64,000 bases of DNA. Source: Muscardinus avellanarius (Eukaryota; Chordata; Mammalia; Rodentia; Gliridae). Of the stretch, positions 45,113-56,300 are shown in pieces. The position numbers were made by a program, and so were the translations under genes. The notes under the pieces are model-generated. The model saw only the letters and a program-made list of their open reading frames with translations. It had not been told where the DNA came from and did not search any database. The stretch spans positions 70,686,997 through 70,750,996 of the forward strand of contig OY726567.1 in NCBI GenBank assembly GCA_963383645.1, read 5' to 3'. Position 1 is the stretch's first letter. Each line of letters begins with the position of its first letter.

Positions 45113-45633
45113 AAAAATCTTATTCCTCATATTGTACACCAATAAAAAAAGAAAAAAGAAATTTTGTTTCTGTTTTATGGCATTGAAGTGCTAATTTAGC
45201 AGAAGTATTATGAGGCCGGTAGACAACCAAAGGAAACCCAGAGAGGTCAGCCTGACATTTAGGGCCATTTTTACTAGGGGTCAATCTATTCTGGAAGAGC
45301 CAGAGGGAAAGCTGAGAACCACAACAGGATTCTGACAGTTCTGTGGGATGGAGCACCAGAGTCTACCATCCCATTCTTTAGGGTGTGAGCCAGAAAGGTC
45401 ACACTGTAGGTATGAGTATGAGCCAGAAGTAGCACAGCCTTTGCAGCCTTTGCAGGAATTCCTGAAATTCACCTTAAATTCACATCTCAGAAACTGAATT
45501 CAAGCGATTCTTGATTTATCGCTGGTGCCACTAGCAGGCTAAAAGAAGAACAGAAAAATTCTAGAAGGTAATATCCCAGGCCCCAAATTGTATTTGCTTA
45601 TTTATTATGTCCAGCATTCCATAGAAAATCACT
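45113..45633. other. unassigned sequence with a minimal L1 tail
   Basis: 45130-45160 reads 'gtacaccaataaaaaaag', like the L1 3' ends at 35441 and 60505. The rest (45160-45633) is not recognised. Confidence 0.4.
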
Positions 45634-45925
45634 ATGACCTGTGTGTGGTGGCACATACCCGTCATCCTAGTACTTGGGAGGCTGAGACAGGAGATCCCAT
45701 GTTCCAGGCCAACCTCAGCAACTTAGCGAGGCCCTCTGCAACTTAGCGAGACCCTGTTTCAAATAAAAAATAGAGGGCTTGGGATGTAGCTTAGAGGTAG
45801 AATGCTCCTGGATTCAATCACCAGTATAGCAAAATAAACAAATAAATAATGAAAAAATTAAAAAGTGGCTGAGGATGTAGTTCAGAGGTAGAATACCTGT
45901 GCTCAATCCACAGTACCAAAAACAA
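45634..45925 (+). mobile_element. S-D SINE and a lone right half
   Basis: 45634-45835 and 45862-45925. Confidence 0.75.
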
Positions 45926-46159
45926 GACATGTTCCTGGCTCTAATCCTCAGTACTCAAAATGAACAAACAAAAAAATAAGATATCCACAGCCTCTCAAAT
46001 CCAAGGGGACCAGGCAAGGGAAGTAGGACTCTTCTCAGTGGTAGAAGGTTGTATTTATGTCTTTCTTTTCTTTTCCTTTCTTTCTTCCTTTCTTCCTTCC
46101 TTCCTTTCTTTCTTTTTCTTTCTTTCTTTCTTTCTTTCTTTCTTTTCTTTCTTCTTTTT

Positions 46160-46596
46160 TTTCTTTCAAGATGGAGCCCAGGGGGCATTCTTCCTCCAAG
46201 CCCTAGGTTTTTGTTGTTGTTGTTTTTTGGTGGGTGGTACTGGGGGTGGAACCCAGGGGCTTTTCTACCTCTGGGCTATACTCCCAGACCTATTTTATAC
46301 TTTTTAAATTTGGAAACAGGGTCTCACTAAGTTGCTGAGAGCCTCACTAAGTATCTGAGGCTGGCTTTGAACCTGCGTGATCCTCCTGTCTCAGCCTCCC
46401 AAGCGCTGGGGTTACAAGCGTGCGCCACCACGCCTGGCTTTTTCCAGGCCTATTTTTTTATTCTTAAATTTGGAAACAGGGTCTCACTGAGTTGCTAAGG
46501 GCCTCACTAAGTAGCTGAGGCTGTCCGTGAACCTCAATCCTCTTGTCTCCGCCTCCCGAATGCTGGGATTACAAGCGTGCGCCACCACGCCCGGCT
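46160..46596 (-). mobile_element. antisense S-B SINE nested in an antisense S-C SINE
   Basis: Outer 46160-46206 and 46441-46596; inner 46216-46440. Its T-rich side continues into (CTTT)n at 46052-46165. Confidence 0.8.
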
Positions 46597-46633
46597 TTAT
46601 GTTCTATTTCCTGCCTAACAAATTTAGCAGCCT

Positions 46634-47005
46634 GTTGTGGTTTGGATAGGGGGTGGACCCCAGAAAAGCTCAGGGGTTGGCAGTACATATTCAGAGGTGA
46701 GATCATTGAGTCAGGACTCTGTTCTCGTCAGTGGATAGATCCACTAATGGATTAACCATCTGAATGGACTTAACCGGGTGGTGGCTGTCGGCAGGTGGGG
46801 TGTCAGTGCAGGAGGGACTCGCGGGGCATGGCCTTGGGGCCTCTCTGCCCCTGGTCCCTTCCTTCCTCTGTCAGGTGTGAGCTGTGTAGCTGATCTGGCC
46901 AACCAGGACTGAACTGCTCTCTGAACCCTTGAGCCCAAGTGAGCGTTTCATCTAAGCTGCTCTTGTTAGGCCTTTTGAACACAGCAATGAAAAAGCTGAC
47001 GAAAT
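46634..47005 (+). mobile_element. possible MaLR-like solo LTR
   Basis: Begins TGTTGTGGTTTGGAT, has 'ccactaatggattaac' and ends near 'aaaaagctgacga', which looks like a degenerate MaLR/ERVL-type LTR. No internal coding sequence is attached, and no flanking duplication was found. Confidence 0.4.
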
Positions 47006-47014
47006 CAGTCTAGA

Positions 47015-47385
47015 AGGAAACAGGCTCTCACTAGGTTGCTCTCACTAGGTTGCTGAGGCTGGCCTCAAATCTACAGCACTCATCTCTCAGCCTCCTAAGT
47101 ATTGGGATTCTAAGTGTGCACTGCCACGCATGACTGTAGGCACTGTTAGTGGACATTCAGATGGCTCACGGGGGCACGAATCAGGAACTTTCGTCTCCCA
47201 CTCTTGAGTCACACTCCCTGGAAATAAGTCTTACCTCTAAGCAAGCTGCACTCCAGCCCTGTTTTTATTCTGATACAAGGTCTCACTACATTGCTGAGAT
47301 TGGCCTCAAACCTGCAATCCTCCCTGGCTCTGTCTCCGAAGTCCTGGGATTACAGGTATGTGCCACTGTGCCTGGCATTTACTTA
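47015..47385 (-). mobile_element. two degenerate antisense SINEs
   Basis: 47015-47140 (left half with an internal 18-bp duplication of gctctcactaggtt) and 47225-47385. Confidence 0.65.
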
Positions 47386-47499
47386 TTATATGTCTAAATA
47401 TGTATATACAGATATATGTATGCATATATACACATGCATATAGTATGTGTGTATATATATATAACTATATATAGTATGTGTGTGGTGTGTGTGAGAGAG

Positions 47500-48105
47500 A
47501 ATTTGGAGATTGAATACAGTAGGATTCTACCTCTGAGCTACACCCCTAGCCCTATTTTATTCTTTGATTTGGAAGCAGTCTCACTGAATCGTGGAGGGCC
47601 TAAGTAGCTAAGGCTGACTGCAAACCTGCAATCCTCCTGTCAGCCTCCCAGGTACTGGGATTACAAGCGTGTGTCACCACACCCAGCTTGACTTTTATTT
47701 TGAAACAGGGTCTAAGCTGCAGAGCGCCTCACTAAATTGGTGAGTCTGGCCACAAGATTACAAACCTGTGCCACCATGCCTTTTTTTTGGGGGGAGGGGT
47801 CTGGGGATGGAACCCAGAGGCATTTGACCTCTGAGCTACACCCCCTGCCCAATTTTTTTATTTATTTTTAAACAGGGTCTGAGTTGCAGAGGGCCTAAGT
47901 AGCTGAGGCTGTCCCCGAACCGTGATCCTTCGGTCTCAGCCTTCCAAATGCTGGGATTACCAGCGTGCGCCACCACGCCCAGCTCACCATGCCCTTTTTA
48001 TATTGTACTTTGAGACAGTTGCTCAGGCTGGTCTTGAACCTGTGTTCCTCCTGTCTTAGCCTCCCAAGTACTGGGATTACAGGTGTCCACCACTGTGATT
48101 AGTGT
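47500..48105 (-). mobile_element. antisense SINE block, partly nested
   Basis: 47500-47690, 47691-47782 continued after an inserted S-C copy (47783-47983), and 47985-48105. Confidence 0.7.
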
Positions 48106-48112
48106 GTACTTT

Positions 48113-48190
48113 TTTTCCTGATGCTTGGGACCTAACGCAGGACTCAGCCTGCTACACAAGCATTCTACCACTGAGCTCCAACCCTGCATG
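48113..48190 (-). mobile_element. ID element (monomer), antisense
   Basis: 'cacaagcattctaccactga' and 'gcttgggacctaacgcagg' match an old ID core. Confidence 0.6.
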
Positions 48191-48394
48191 AAGGTCATTT
48201 AATCAAGATTTCTGGGTGCCCTGTTCTGACTATGAGCTGCCATGTGGTCAGGTGTGGGATTTCCCATTGTGGCAGCACGTTGGCACGCACATGTTTGGAT
48301 TCTGGAGTGCTGAAGTCTGGATTAGGGTGGCTCCCTGTAGAGCTTTGTCTTTTGGTTTGGATGATCTACTATAATACTGTCTAATAGGAACGTA

Positions 48395-48570
48395 ACACAG
48401 ACCATCGACCAAATTTTAAAATTTCAAGTAGCCAGTTAAACAAATCTAACAGAAACAGATAAAATTAATCTTGTTTTATTAATCCATACTTAAAATATTA
48501 TTTCAATAGGTAAACAATACTTTAGCAATCATACTTACACTTTTTAGTATTGCTTCAAAACCTAGTGGTG
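48395..48570. repeat. possible ancient mammalian interspersed repeat
   Basis: AT-rich block with 'caagtagccagttaaac' and 'aaaattaatcttgttttatt' resembles an old DNA-transposon-type repeat; the class is a guess. Confidence 0.25.
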
Positions 48571-48574
48571 TTCA

Positions 48575-48915
48575 TCTGCAGTACTGGGGATTGAACCCAG
48601 TGGCACTGTGTACTCAGCTCCTCCCCAGCCCTTCTAATTTTGAGACCGGATCTCACTAAGATGCTCAAACTTTCAATTTTACTGCCGTGGCCTCACAAGT
48701 TGCTGGGACTCCAGGCAAGTAAGTGCCATGGAGCCTGACACTTGGTGTTTGAGTCTCGATTTGAATACATCTCAATTTGGACTTGGACATTAAGTTTTCA
48801 GCAGAAATGCCTGATCTGTATTTAGACTTTACAAATTCCAGTTACGAGGCTGGGGATGCAGCGCATTGATTGAGTCCAGGTCATACGTTCAATCCCTAGC
48901 ACCAAAACAAAACCA
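48575..48915. mobile_element. antisense S-D SINE and an ID-like monomer
   Basis: 48575-48745 minus, complete but diverged; 48848-48915 plus 'ggctggggatgcagcgcat'. Confidence 0.6.
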
Positions 48916-49471
48916 AACTCTACAATTACAAACTAGATTCCCAATAGAGACCCCAGTTCCTAATACATGTAAATCCTGAGTCCCCCAGACCTAGAGCTGG
49001 AAAGTTGGGGATGGGAGGAGTCCAGCACTACGGAGAGCCTCATGCCATCCTGATGTGTGCGAGTGCCAGGGAACCACCGGCCTAGAGGAAATCCCACTAA
49101 TTAACAGCAAGAAATGGTCTGTCTGTTGAATGGAAACTGAAAACAACCCCTTAGCCATTCTATTTAAAGGCTACAATCCCAGAATAAAAGACAAGTTGCT
49201 AAGATTTTTGTTCATCCTGGACTATATGCCCAGAATGGGACTGCTGGAACATGGGGCTGTGATCAGGACCAGCTCAGATAGCACCGTTTCATCTATCTAA
49301 CACCCAGGGTCCCTGGAGGCGAGAGTGCCGACTTATCCTGGGTGGTATAGGACCGGAATGCTGGAGGCCTTGGCCAGTGGTTATGGCAGCCAGCGGAGGC
49401 CACGCTTGTTCATCAACCCACTCTTCCCCCTCCATTTGGGTTTTCTGCTCAAAACCACAAAACCAGCACCT

Positions 49472-49660
49472 CAGCTGGGTGTGGTGCACGCTTGTAATCC
49501 CCATGCTTGGGAGGCGGAGACAGGAGGATCGCGCAGGTTCGAAGCCAGCCATGCTGGCTTAAGAGACCCTGTTTCCAAATCAAAATATAAAATAGGTCTG
49601 GGAGTGTAGCCCGGAGGTAGAGGGCCCCTGGGTTCCATCCCCACTACCACCAAAAGATAA
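49472..49660 (+). mobile_element. B1-dID SINE, S-A
   Basis: 'ccccatgcttgggaggcgg', 'catgctggcttaagagac', 'gggagtgtagcccggagg'; near full-length. Confidence 0.87.
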
Positions 49661-49871
49661 AAATAAATAAAAACCAGCCCCTATAACTTCCAGTACTCAA
49701 GAACACCCTCTGCCTGCTATCATGGTGCTGAGGCACTGCTAGAAGTTTCTGTCACTTCAACACCAAACATCACTTGGTCTTGAACAGCTGGTATTTGGTG
49801 ACTTTCTTCTTGGCGCTGAAATCAAACTTGCATACAAATGAGCAGTTTTAGGCTAGTTCTTCCCGGTTCTT

Positions 49872-50020
49872 GTTGGTTGGTACTGAGGACTGAATCGGTC
49901 ATTCAACCTCCAAGCTACACTCCCAGCCCTTTATAAACAGAGTCTCATTAAATTAAGTTGCTGAGGCTGGCCTCAAACATGTGACCCTCCTGTCTCAGCC
50001 TCCCAAGTACTGGGATATGG
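49872..50020 (-). mobile_element. antisense SINE, 5' end missing
   Basis: Between two arms of an inverted repeat (49741 and 50028), just past the ZFAND2A cleavage region. Confidence 0.7.
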
Positions 50021-50164
50021 TCAGCAGTCTGGTGTTGAAGTGAAAGAAACTTCCAGAAGACTGGATCTGGGACGGGCCCCTGGCCCACACCAACCCCACT
50101 TGGAAGCCACAAGACTGCTGCTGCGGTCACAGAGCCTCCTTTGAAGTATCACTTAATATCCTTC

Positions 50165-50170
50165 TTTATT
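50165..50170 (-). terminator. ZFAND2A: ZFAND2A polyadenylation signal
   Basis: AATAAA on the minus strand, 127 bp past the stop codon, in the context gagtAAATAAAGAAGG. It is not in a SINE. Cleavage is expected 10-30 bp further, near 50140-50150. Confidence 0.75.
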
Positions 50171-50296
50171 TACTCTGCCAAACATTTGTAGGTTTTACTG
50201 CAAGAGTCTCAAGGAAGTTTCAGACTGTTTGCCATGAAACGCATCGAGGGCATCCATCATCTGAAGTTAACCCGGCGTGGCGTGAACGGTCCTGCA

Positions 50297-50312
50297 TCAC
50301 TTCACTTTCCAC
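50297..50312 (-). CDS. ZFAND2A: ZFAND2A terminal coding exon
   Basis: Acceptor 'ctctctctcctctag', then GTGGAAAGTGAAGTGA: in phase this completes R165 and adds W-K-V-K before TGA (50297-50299). The exon continues as 3'UTR to about 50145. The match of a four-residue end to the mouse terminus, plus the polyadenylation signal 130 bp on, supports the model. Confidence 0.78.
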
Positions 50313-53300
50313 CTAGAGGAGAGAGAGTGGAGTCACTGCTTTGATGCCTTTCTTCTTTTCGGTATTAGGGACTAAACCCAGGGGCAAACTATCTCCAAAG
50401 CTACTCCTCTACTCCTGTTTATTTTATTTTAAAGCAGGTCTTAGTTGCTTGCTAAGTTCCTGAGGCCGGCCCGGAACCTTCAATCCTCCTGTCTCAGCCA
50501 CCCAAGTACTGGGATTAGAGACATGTACCATCACTCCCACACTCTGAGCTCTGGATGTATCTCTTTTGTTTTTCTTTCTTTTTCTTTTTTTGCAGTACTG
50601 AGGATGGAACCCAGGGGCATTCTACTTCTGAGCTACACCCCCAAACCTATTTTTTATTCTTTTTTTCTTTTTTCTTTTTGGCAGTACCAGGGACGGAACC
50701 TAGAGGCATTGTACCTCCAAGCTACACCCCAGCTCTAATTTTTAGTCTTTTTATTTTTAGGTTTTTTTTTTGTTTTTTGGCGGGTCTGGGGATGGAACCC
50801 AGGGGCATTCGACCCCTGCCCTACTTTTTATTCTTTATTTTAAAACCGGGTCTCACTGAGTTGCAGAGGGCCTCACTAAGTAGCTGAGGCTGTCCGTGAA
50901 CCGCGATCCTCCAGGTCTCAGCCTCCCGAATGCTGGGATTACAAGCATGCACCACCACGCCCGGCTCTAGTCTTTTTATTTTTAAAGCAGGGTCTACTGA
51001 GCTGCACATGACCTAAGTAGCTGAGGCTATCCGCGAACTCTGATCCCCCTATCTCAGCCTCCCAATGCTGGGATTACAAGCATGCGCCACCACCCCCAGC
51101 TTGGATGATCTTGATTACCTACAAGTAGTGGATGCTCCAGGAGCATTTATGTACTGGCCTGCTGTGACCTGGGCTGGAACGGCTGTGCTTACACCTCAGG
51201 GCTCAAGTCCCATACCCCCACTTCTTTGTGAAGCATGCCATATCGCTTGGTCCATATTAACTGTATTATGACTACTGGACACAGAGCCTCCGGTACCCAA
51301 CATAAATATACTCATACGTGCCATTTGGACTAACCTGAGTTGCTGGGCCAGCCAACTGGAAGACAGGCTGTTTAAAGCTCCCGACGGCTTAGACTCAGCA
51401 GCTCTGGTCACTGAACACCTGCAGAGAAAGGTCAGATACGTGTCCATTCACATGTATCAAGAACACCCACTTGAGCTCAGGTATGGACTTGAGAGATGTC
51501 TGAACACAAAAGTAGCAGATCCTTCGATTTGTGGTCAACAGCAAGTTCAGGCCAGTGTTTCTGCTGCCTGATAGAGGTGCTAGCAGAGGGCCTAAGTTGC
51601 TGAGGTTGGCCACAAACCTACTGTCTCAGCCTCCCAAGAACTGGGACTACAAGCATGAACCACTATGCCCGGCTTTTATTTTTTATTTTGAAAATATTTT
51701 TTATTTTGCCAAATTGCTGAGGCTGTTTTTAAACCTGTTTTCCTCAGAGAACTTACGCCTGGCTCAGTTTGCAGTACTTTTTATTAAAGCAGCCCCAAGA
51801 ACCTAATGTAACTAGATTCCTACTTTAACTCAGAATCCAATTTCATTATATCCCATAACTCTAGAGCAGACACTTTCCCCTTCTCCCCAACCTCTGGAGT
51901 TCAAGCTGGTTCTCCTCCTGCGTGCCCTTTTGCAGGCTCTGGCCAGGGCTTCTCCTCACCTTGCTCTGCAGCTGTGGTCCAGAGGGTGTCTGTGCTGAAT
52001 GCAGAAATTTCCATGACACTGCACACAAGCCAGCTGTAGCATCTCTTTTTTCTTGCATCCTTCTTTTGAGCATCGGTATGTAAAAATCTGAGAAAGCAAA
52101 GTTGCTTCTGTGAGCAGAGCTTTAAACAGCCCCCAACCAGACCATTCATTCACCCCAAAACCAGGTATTGGCCACATGGAAAGAAGACATCAAGATTCCA
52201 TTGAGAAATCTTAGTGTCAGGTGAAGAGCCCAACACTGGTTAAGGGGTCAGTAAAATGGAGGATTTAAGTGAAGGGGGATCAGAAGTGTCCCTGGAAGAC
52301 TAGGAAGAAAAAGGCACATCCACTAGTCACTGTTTTGTTGTTGTTTATTTTTATTTATTGGTACTGGAGATTAAATCCAGGGGCATTCTACCTCTAAGTT
52401 ACACCCCCAGCCCTTCTTATTCCAGAAAACACCAGGACAGGGTGGGGCCATGCACCTGAGAAAGCTACTCTACTGAGAAAAACAACCTGAGTAAGCCTCC
52501 CGGGGAAGGGCAAGGTGCAGAGCTGGCCTGACCAGACCCAGGACCGGCTGAAGGAAGGCCGAGAGTGCTGAAGTCTACAGAACCCGGGGGACATGCAGTC
52601 TGCAAGGCACCCAGAAGCCAACCTCCTCGGGCATCTGGTTAAGGCGGGAATCCCTACACACGTGCTGGTTCTGCCCCTCCTGAGTCACGGCAAAAGTGAC
52701 AGCAAAGAGACTTACTGAAAGGGATAAACCCACCAGAGCAAAGAATAAGACAAAAACAGCCATAAATTTTAGAAGCTAAAAAGCACACAAAGAGTAACAG
52801 GCTTGGCAATAAGAGAAAGTCCAACTGTAACCTAAGTGGGAGGCCATGAAGCAACTCTACCTGTGAAACAGGACTCCAGAGGCTCAGAAACCAGCACCAG
52901 GAGCCCAGAGGAGCGGGCCCATGGCATGAGAAACAGCACAGGTCTCACACAGACCCCACGACCTCCCCCCAGAACCTGAGTCAGACGACACAGCACCAGG
53001 GGAACACAGTGGGGGAAGAGGAGCTGTGGAACACTGGTGGAGGTGGGGTAACAACAGGTTCAGGCGCTTGGGCCTTGGGCTGCTCCCCACTTGGCTGCCA
53101 GGGCTCTGGAGGCTAGAACTCATCCTCCAAGCAGGAGGAAGGACACCTTCTCTTGGGAATCCCAGCCCCAGAGAAAAGTGCAAGGACATGGACCTCAGGG
53201 GCCTCCTGAGGGAGTGGACCAGGAAGGTCTTCCTCCTGAAGGCAGCATCCGCTTGGCGCCTACTGAGCAGCCAGCTCCAAAGCAGGCACATGAGAAGCCC

Positions 53301-56300
53301 ACTCACTGAGGGACAATAAGCAGGTCAGGAAACAGCCTGGGAACAAGCCTGCCAGGGCTAATGTGCCCAAGAACCAAGAATCCAGAGACAGAGAATGTCC
53401 CAGAACCCTGGGGCTGGAGTTTCCAGTGGGCGGGTCCACCAGGTGCCCAGCACAGGGATCTTCCAGGATGCTGGGAGGAAACCTGTCCGCAGTGGTCAAA
53501 GTCAGGGTGGGGACTCCCTGGAGCAAGGGCAGCACAGGGGAGTGACCCACATCTCCCCACGTCCAGGAAGGCCTTCCAGGCTAGGATGTGAACCCCAGGC
53601 AGCCGGCCACAGAGAGGCAGTGCCCCTTACTTCCCAGCCTCCCTCCAGGAAAAAGGAAGAGTTTCCATCACATAAGGGAAAAAACAAGAAAGAGAAAAGC
53701 ACAGGAAATCCAGATCTAGCGTTAAGAGAACGCAGGGGACGCACATCCACCAGAAGCAGCTCTGGACTGCTGTCCTCTGGGTGAGAGCCCGGACACCCAC
53801 CTGAGCACAGTGCAAGTTTACCAAGAGGAGGGCGTGGGAAGAGAACGCCCGTGCACAAGTGACAGGAGAGCAGGCGGAGCTACACCCTCACCCAGCACAC
53901 ACTGGCAACAGGTAACAGCTGAACTGAAGAGCAAGCAAGAGCAGGTCCGGACGCGGCACCTCTGCAGAAGCAGCAGCCGCCACAAACGAGCAGACAAGTC
54001 AGGCCGAGAGCGGATGCGCAGCTTAGGGAATGGGAAAATACTGACACTACCAAAGCAAGAAGTTTCTGGGGCTAGGGATGTGGCTCAGTGGCAGACAGCT
54101 TGCCTGTGCAGGAGTCCCTGGGCTCCATCCCCAGCAACATAAAAAATTGATAGGAGGGAGCTGGGTGTGCTGGTGTACACTTATAACCCCAGTATTCAGG
54201 AGGCGGAGACAGGAGGATCGCAGGTTTGAGGCCAGCCTCAACAAGAAACAAAGCTCAGTTTCAAAATAAAAAATAAAAAGGGCTGCAGATGCAGCTCAGA
54301 GGTAGAATCCTCTGACCTAGGTTCAACTTCTAGAAGAAGACCCTAACCTATAACCCCTAACATTTAGAGATTGTTTCTCCAACTATTAAGAAATGTCATT
54401 CAGAATACAGGAAAACATTCATTTATCATGAAGGGTTTTACCCTGCACATAAACCACAGATGAGCAATTGAGCTTCCTCCACCTAGGAAAACCAACACTC
54501 CCAGGTCCTGGTCTTGTCCTTACCTTCTCTTTCTTCCTCCCAGGGTGAGATGTGCAGTCTCTGTCAATGTGCTCTCCAACCACCACATCTGGGATCTCCC
54601 CCCTCTTGACAGGGACGGGAACGTTACAGAGCGGACACACAGGCACCTGAACATCCTACAAGTAATGAATGTAAGGTGATACACTGAGATCAGGACAGCC
54701 AAACCTCACACAGGAAACGGTCAGGGAGCACAGTGCCCTTAAACAGAGTCAGACAAAGTGGCACATAGCACAGGCTTGTAATCCCAGTACTTGGGAGGCT
54801 GAGACAAGGATCCCAGGTTCAAGGCCAGCCTCAGCAACTTAGACCCTCAGCAACCTGATGAGACCCTGTTTTAAAATAAAAAGTAACAGCTGGGTGTGGT
54901 GGCACACGCTTGTAATCCCAGTCTGAGACAGGAGGATTGCAGGTTCATGGCCAGCTTCAGCTACTTAGTGAGCCCGTTTCCAAATGAAAAATAAAATAGG
55001 GTTGGGGGTGCAGTTCAGAGGTAGAATGTCCCTGGGTCCCATCCCCAGCACCCCAGAAAAATTAAAAATTAAAATAAAAAATAAATAGAGCTGGAGATAT
55101 AGAAGCTCAGATGTAGAACACCCCTGGGTTCAACCCCCAGTCCCCCCCCAAAAAAAAGAAAAATCATGCATTACTAGACCATCTCCAGCCAGGCTCCTCC
55201 CCCGGGGACAGGGGAAGGTCTGGTCATCACAAAAATGAGGCAGCTGGTCTACTTATCAGTAAACATGGACTGTATGAGTCACTCTCCCCACCCACCCTGA
55301 TGACGCAGAAAGGGCAGCAGGCCAGACCACGACCAGCCCTGGTCAAAGCATGTGAAGTCACCCGAGCTCCATCTGCCACCAGGAACCAAGCCAGATGCAT
55401 TGGCCCATGCCTGTAATCCCAGGACTTGGGAAGCTAAGACAGGAGGACTGTAGATTCAAGACCAGCCTCAGCAATGTAATGAGACTCTCAGTAATAAGAC
55501 CCTGTTTCAAAATTAAAAGCACCGGGCGTGGTGGCGCACGCTTGTAATCCCAGCATTCGGGAGGCTGAGACTGGAGGATCGCTGTTCGCGGACAGCCTCA
55601 GCTACTTAGTGAGGCCCTCCGCAACTTAGTGAGACCCAGTTTCAAAATAAAGAATAAAAAACAGGGCCGGGGGTATAGCTTGGAGGTTGAATACCCCTGA
55701 GTTCCATCCTCAGACCCGCTTAAAAAATAAATAAATAAATAAATAAATAAATGAAAAAACAAAAGGGCTAAGTGTACACCTCAGCAGTAGAATGCCCTGG
55801 GTTCAATCCACAATACTACAAAAAACAAGAAACAAGCAAAATCATAACATGGTCTTCCTACTCTTTTTATTAATACCGGAGATTGAAGTCAGGGGTATTC
55901 TATCTCTGAGCTATACCCCAGCCCTATTTTATTCTTATTTTCACTTTTTTTTTTTTTTTTTGACAGTACTAGGGATGGAACCCAGGGGCATGCTACCTCC
56001 GAGCGACACCCCCAGCCCTATTTTTTATTATTTTGAAACAGGGTCTCAGTGAGTTGAAAAGGGCCTCACTAAGTAGCTGAGGCTGTCAGCGAACTGCGAT
56101 CCTCCTGTCTCAGCCTCCCAAATGCTGGGATTATAAGCGTGCGCCACCACGCCCGGCTCTATTTTATTCTTATTTTGAAACTAAGTCTCACTAGGTTGAT
56201 GAGAGGCTCACTACTTGCCGAGGCTGTCCTTGAACCTGTGATCCTTTTGTCCCAGCTTCCCAAGTACTGGCACTACAAGCATGCGCCCCCAGGCCCGGCT

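Noticed and set aside
49780..49870. Minus-strand 23-codon stretch ending KKKVTKYQLFKTK and a stop
   Set aside because: Too short and unrecognised; it may be a pseudogene tail, but nothing supports a call.
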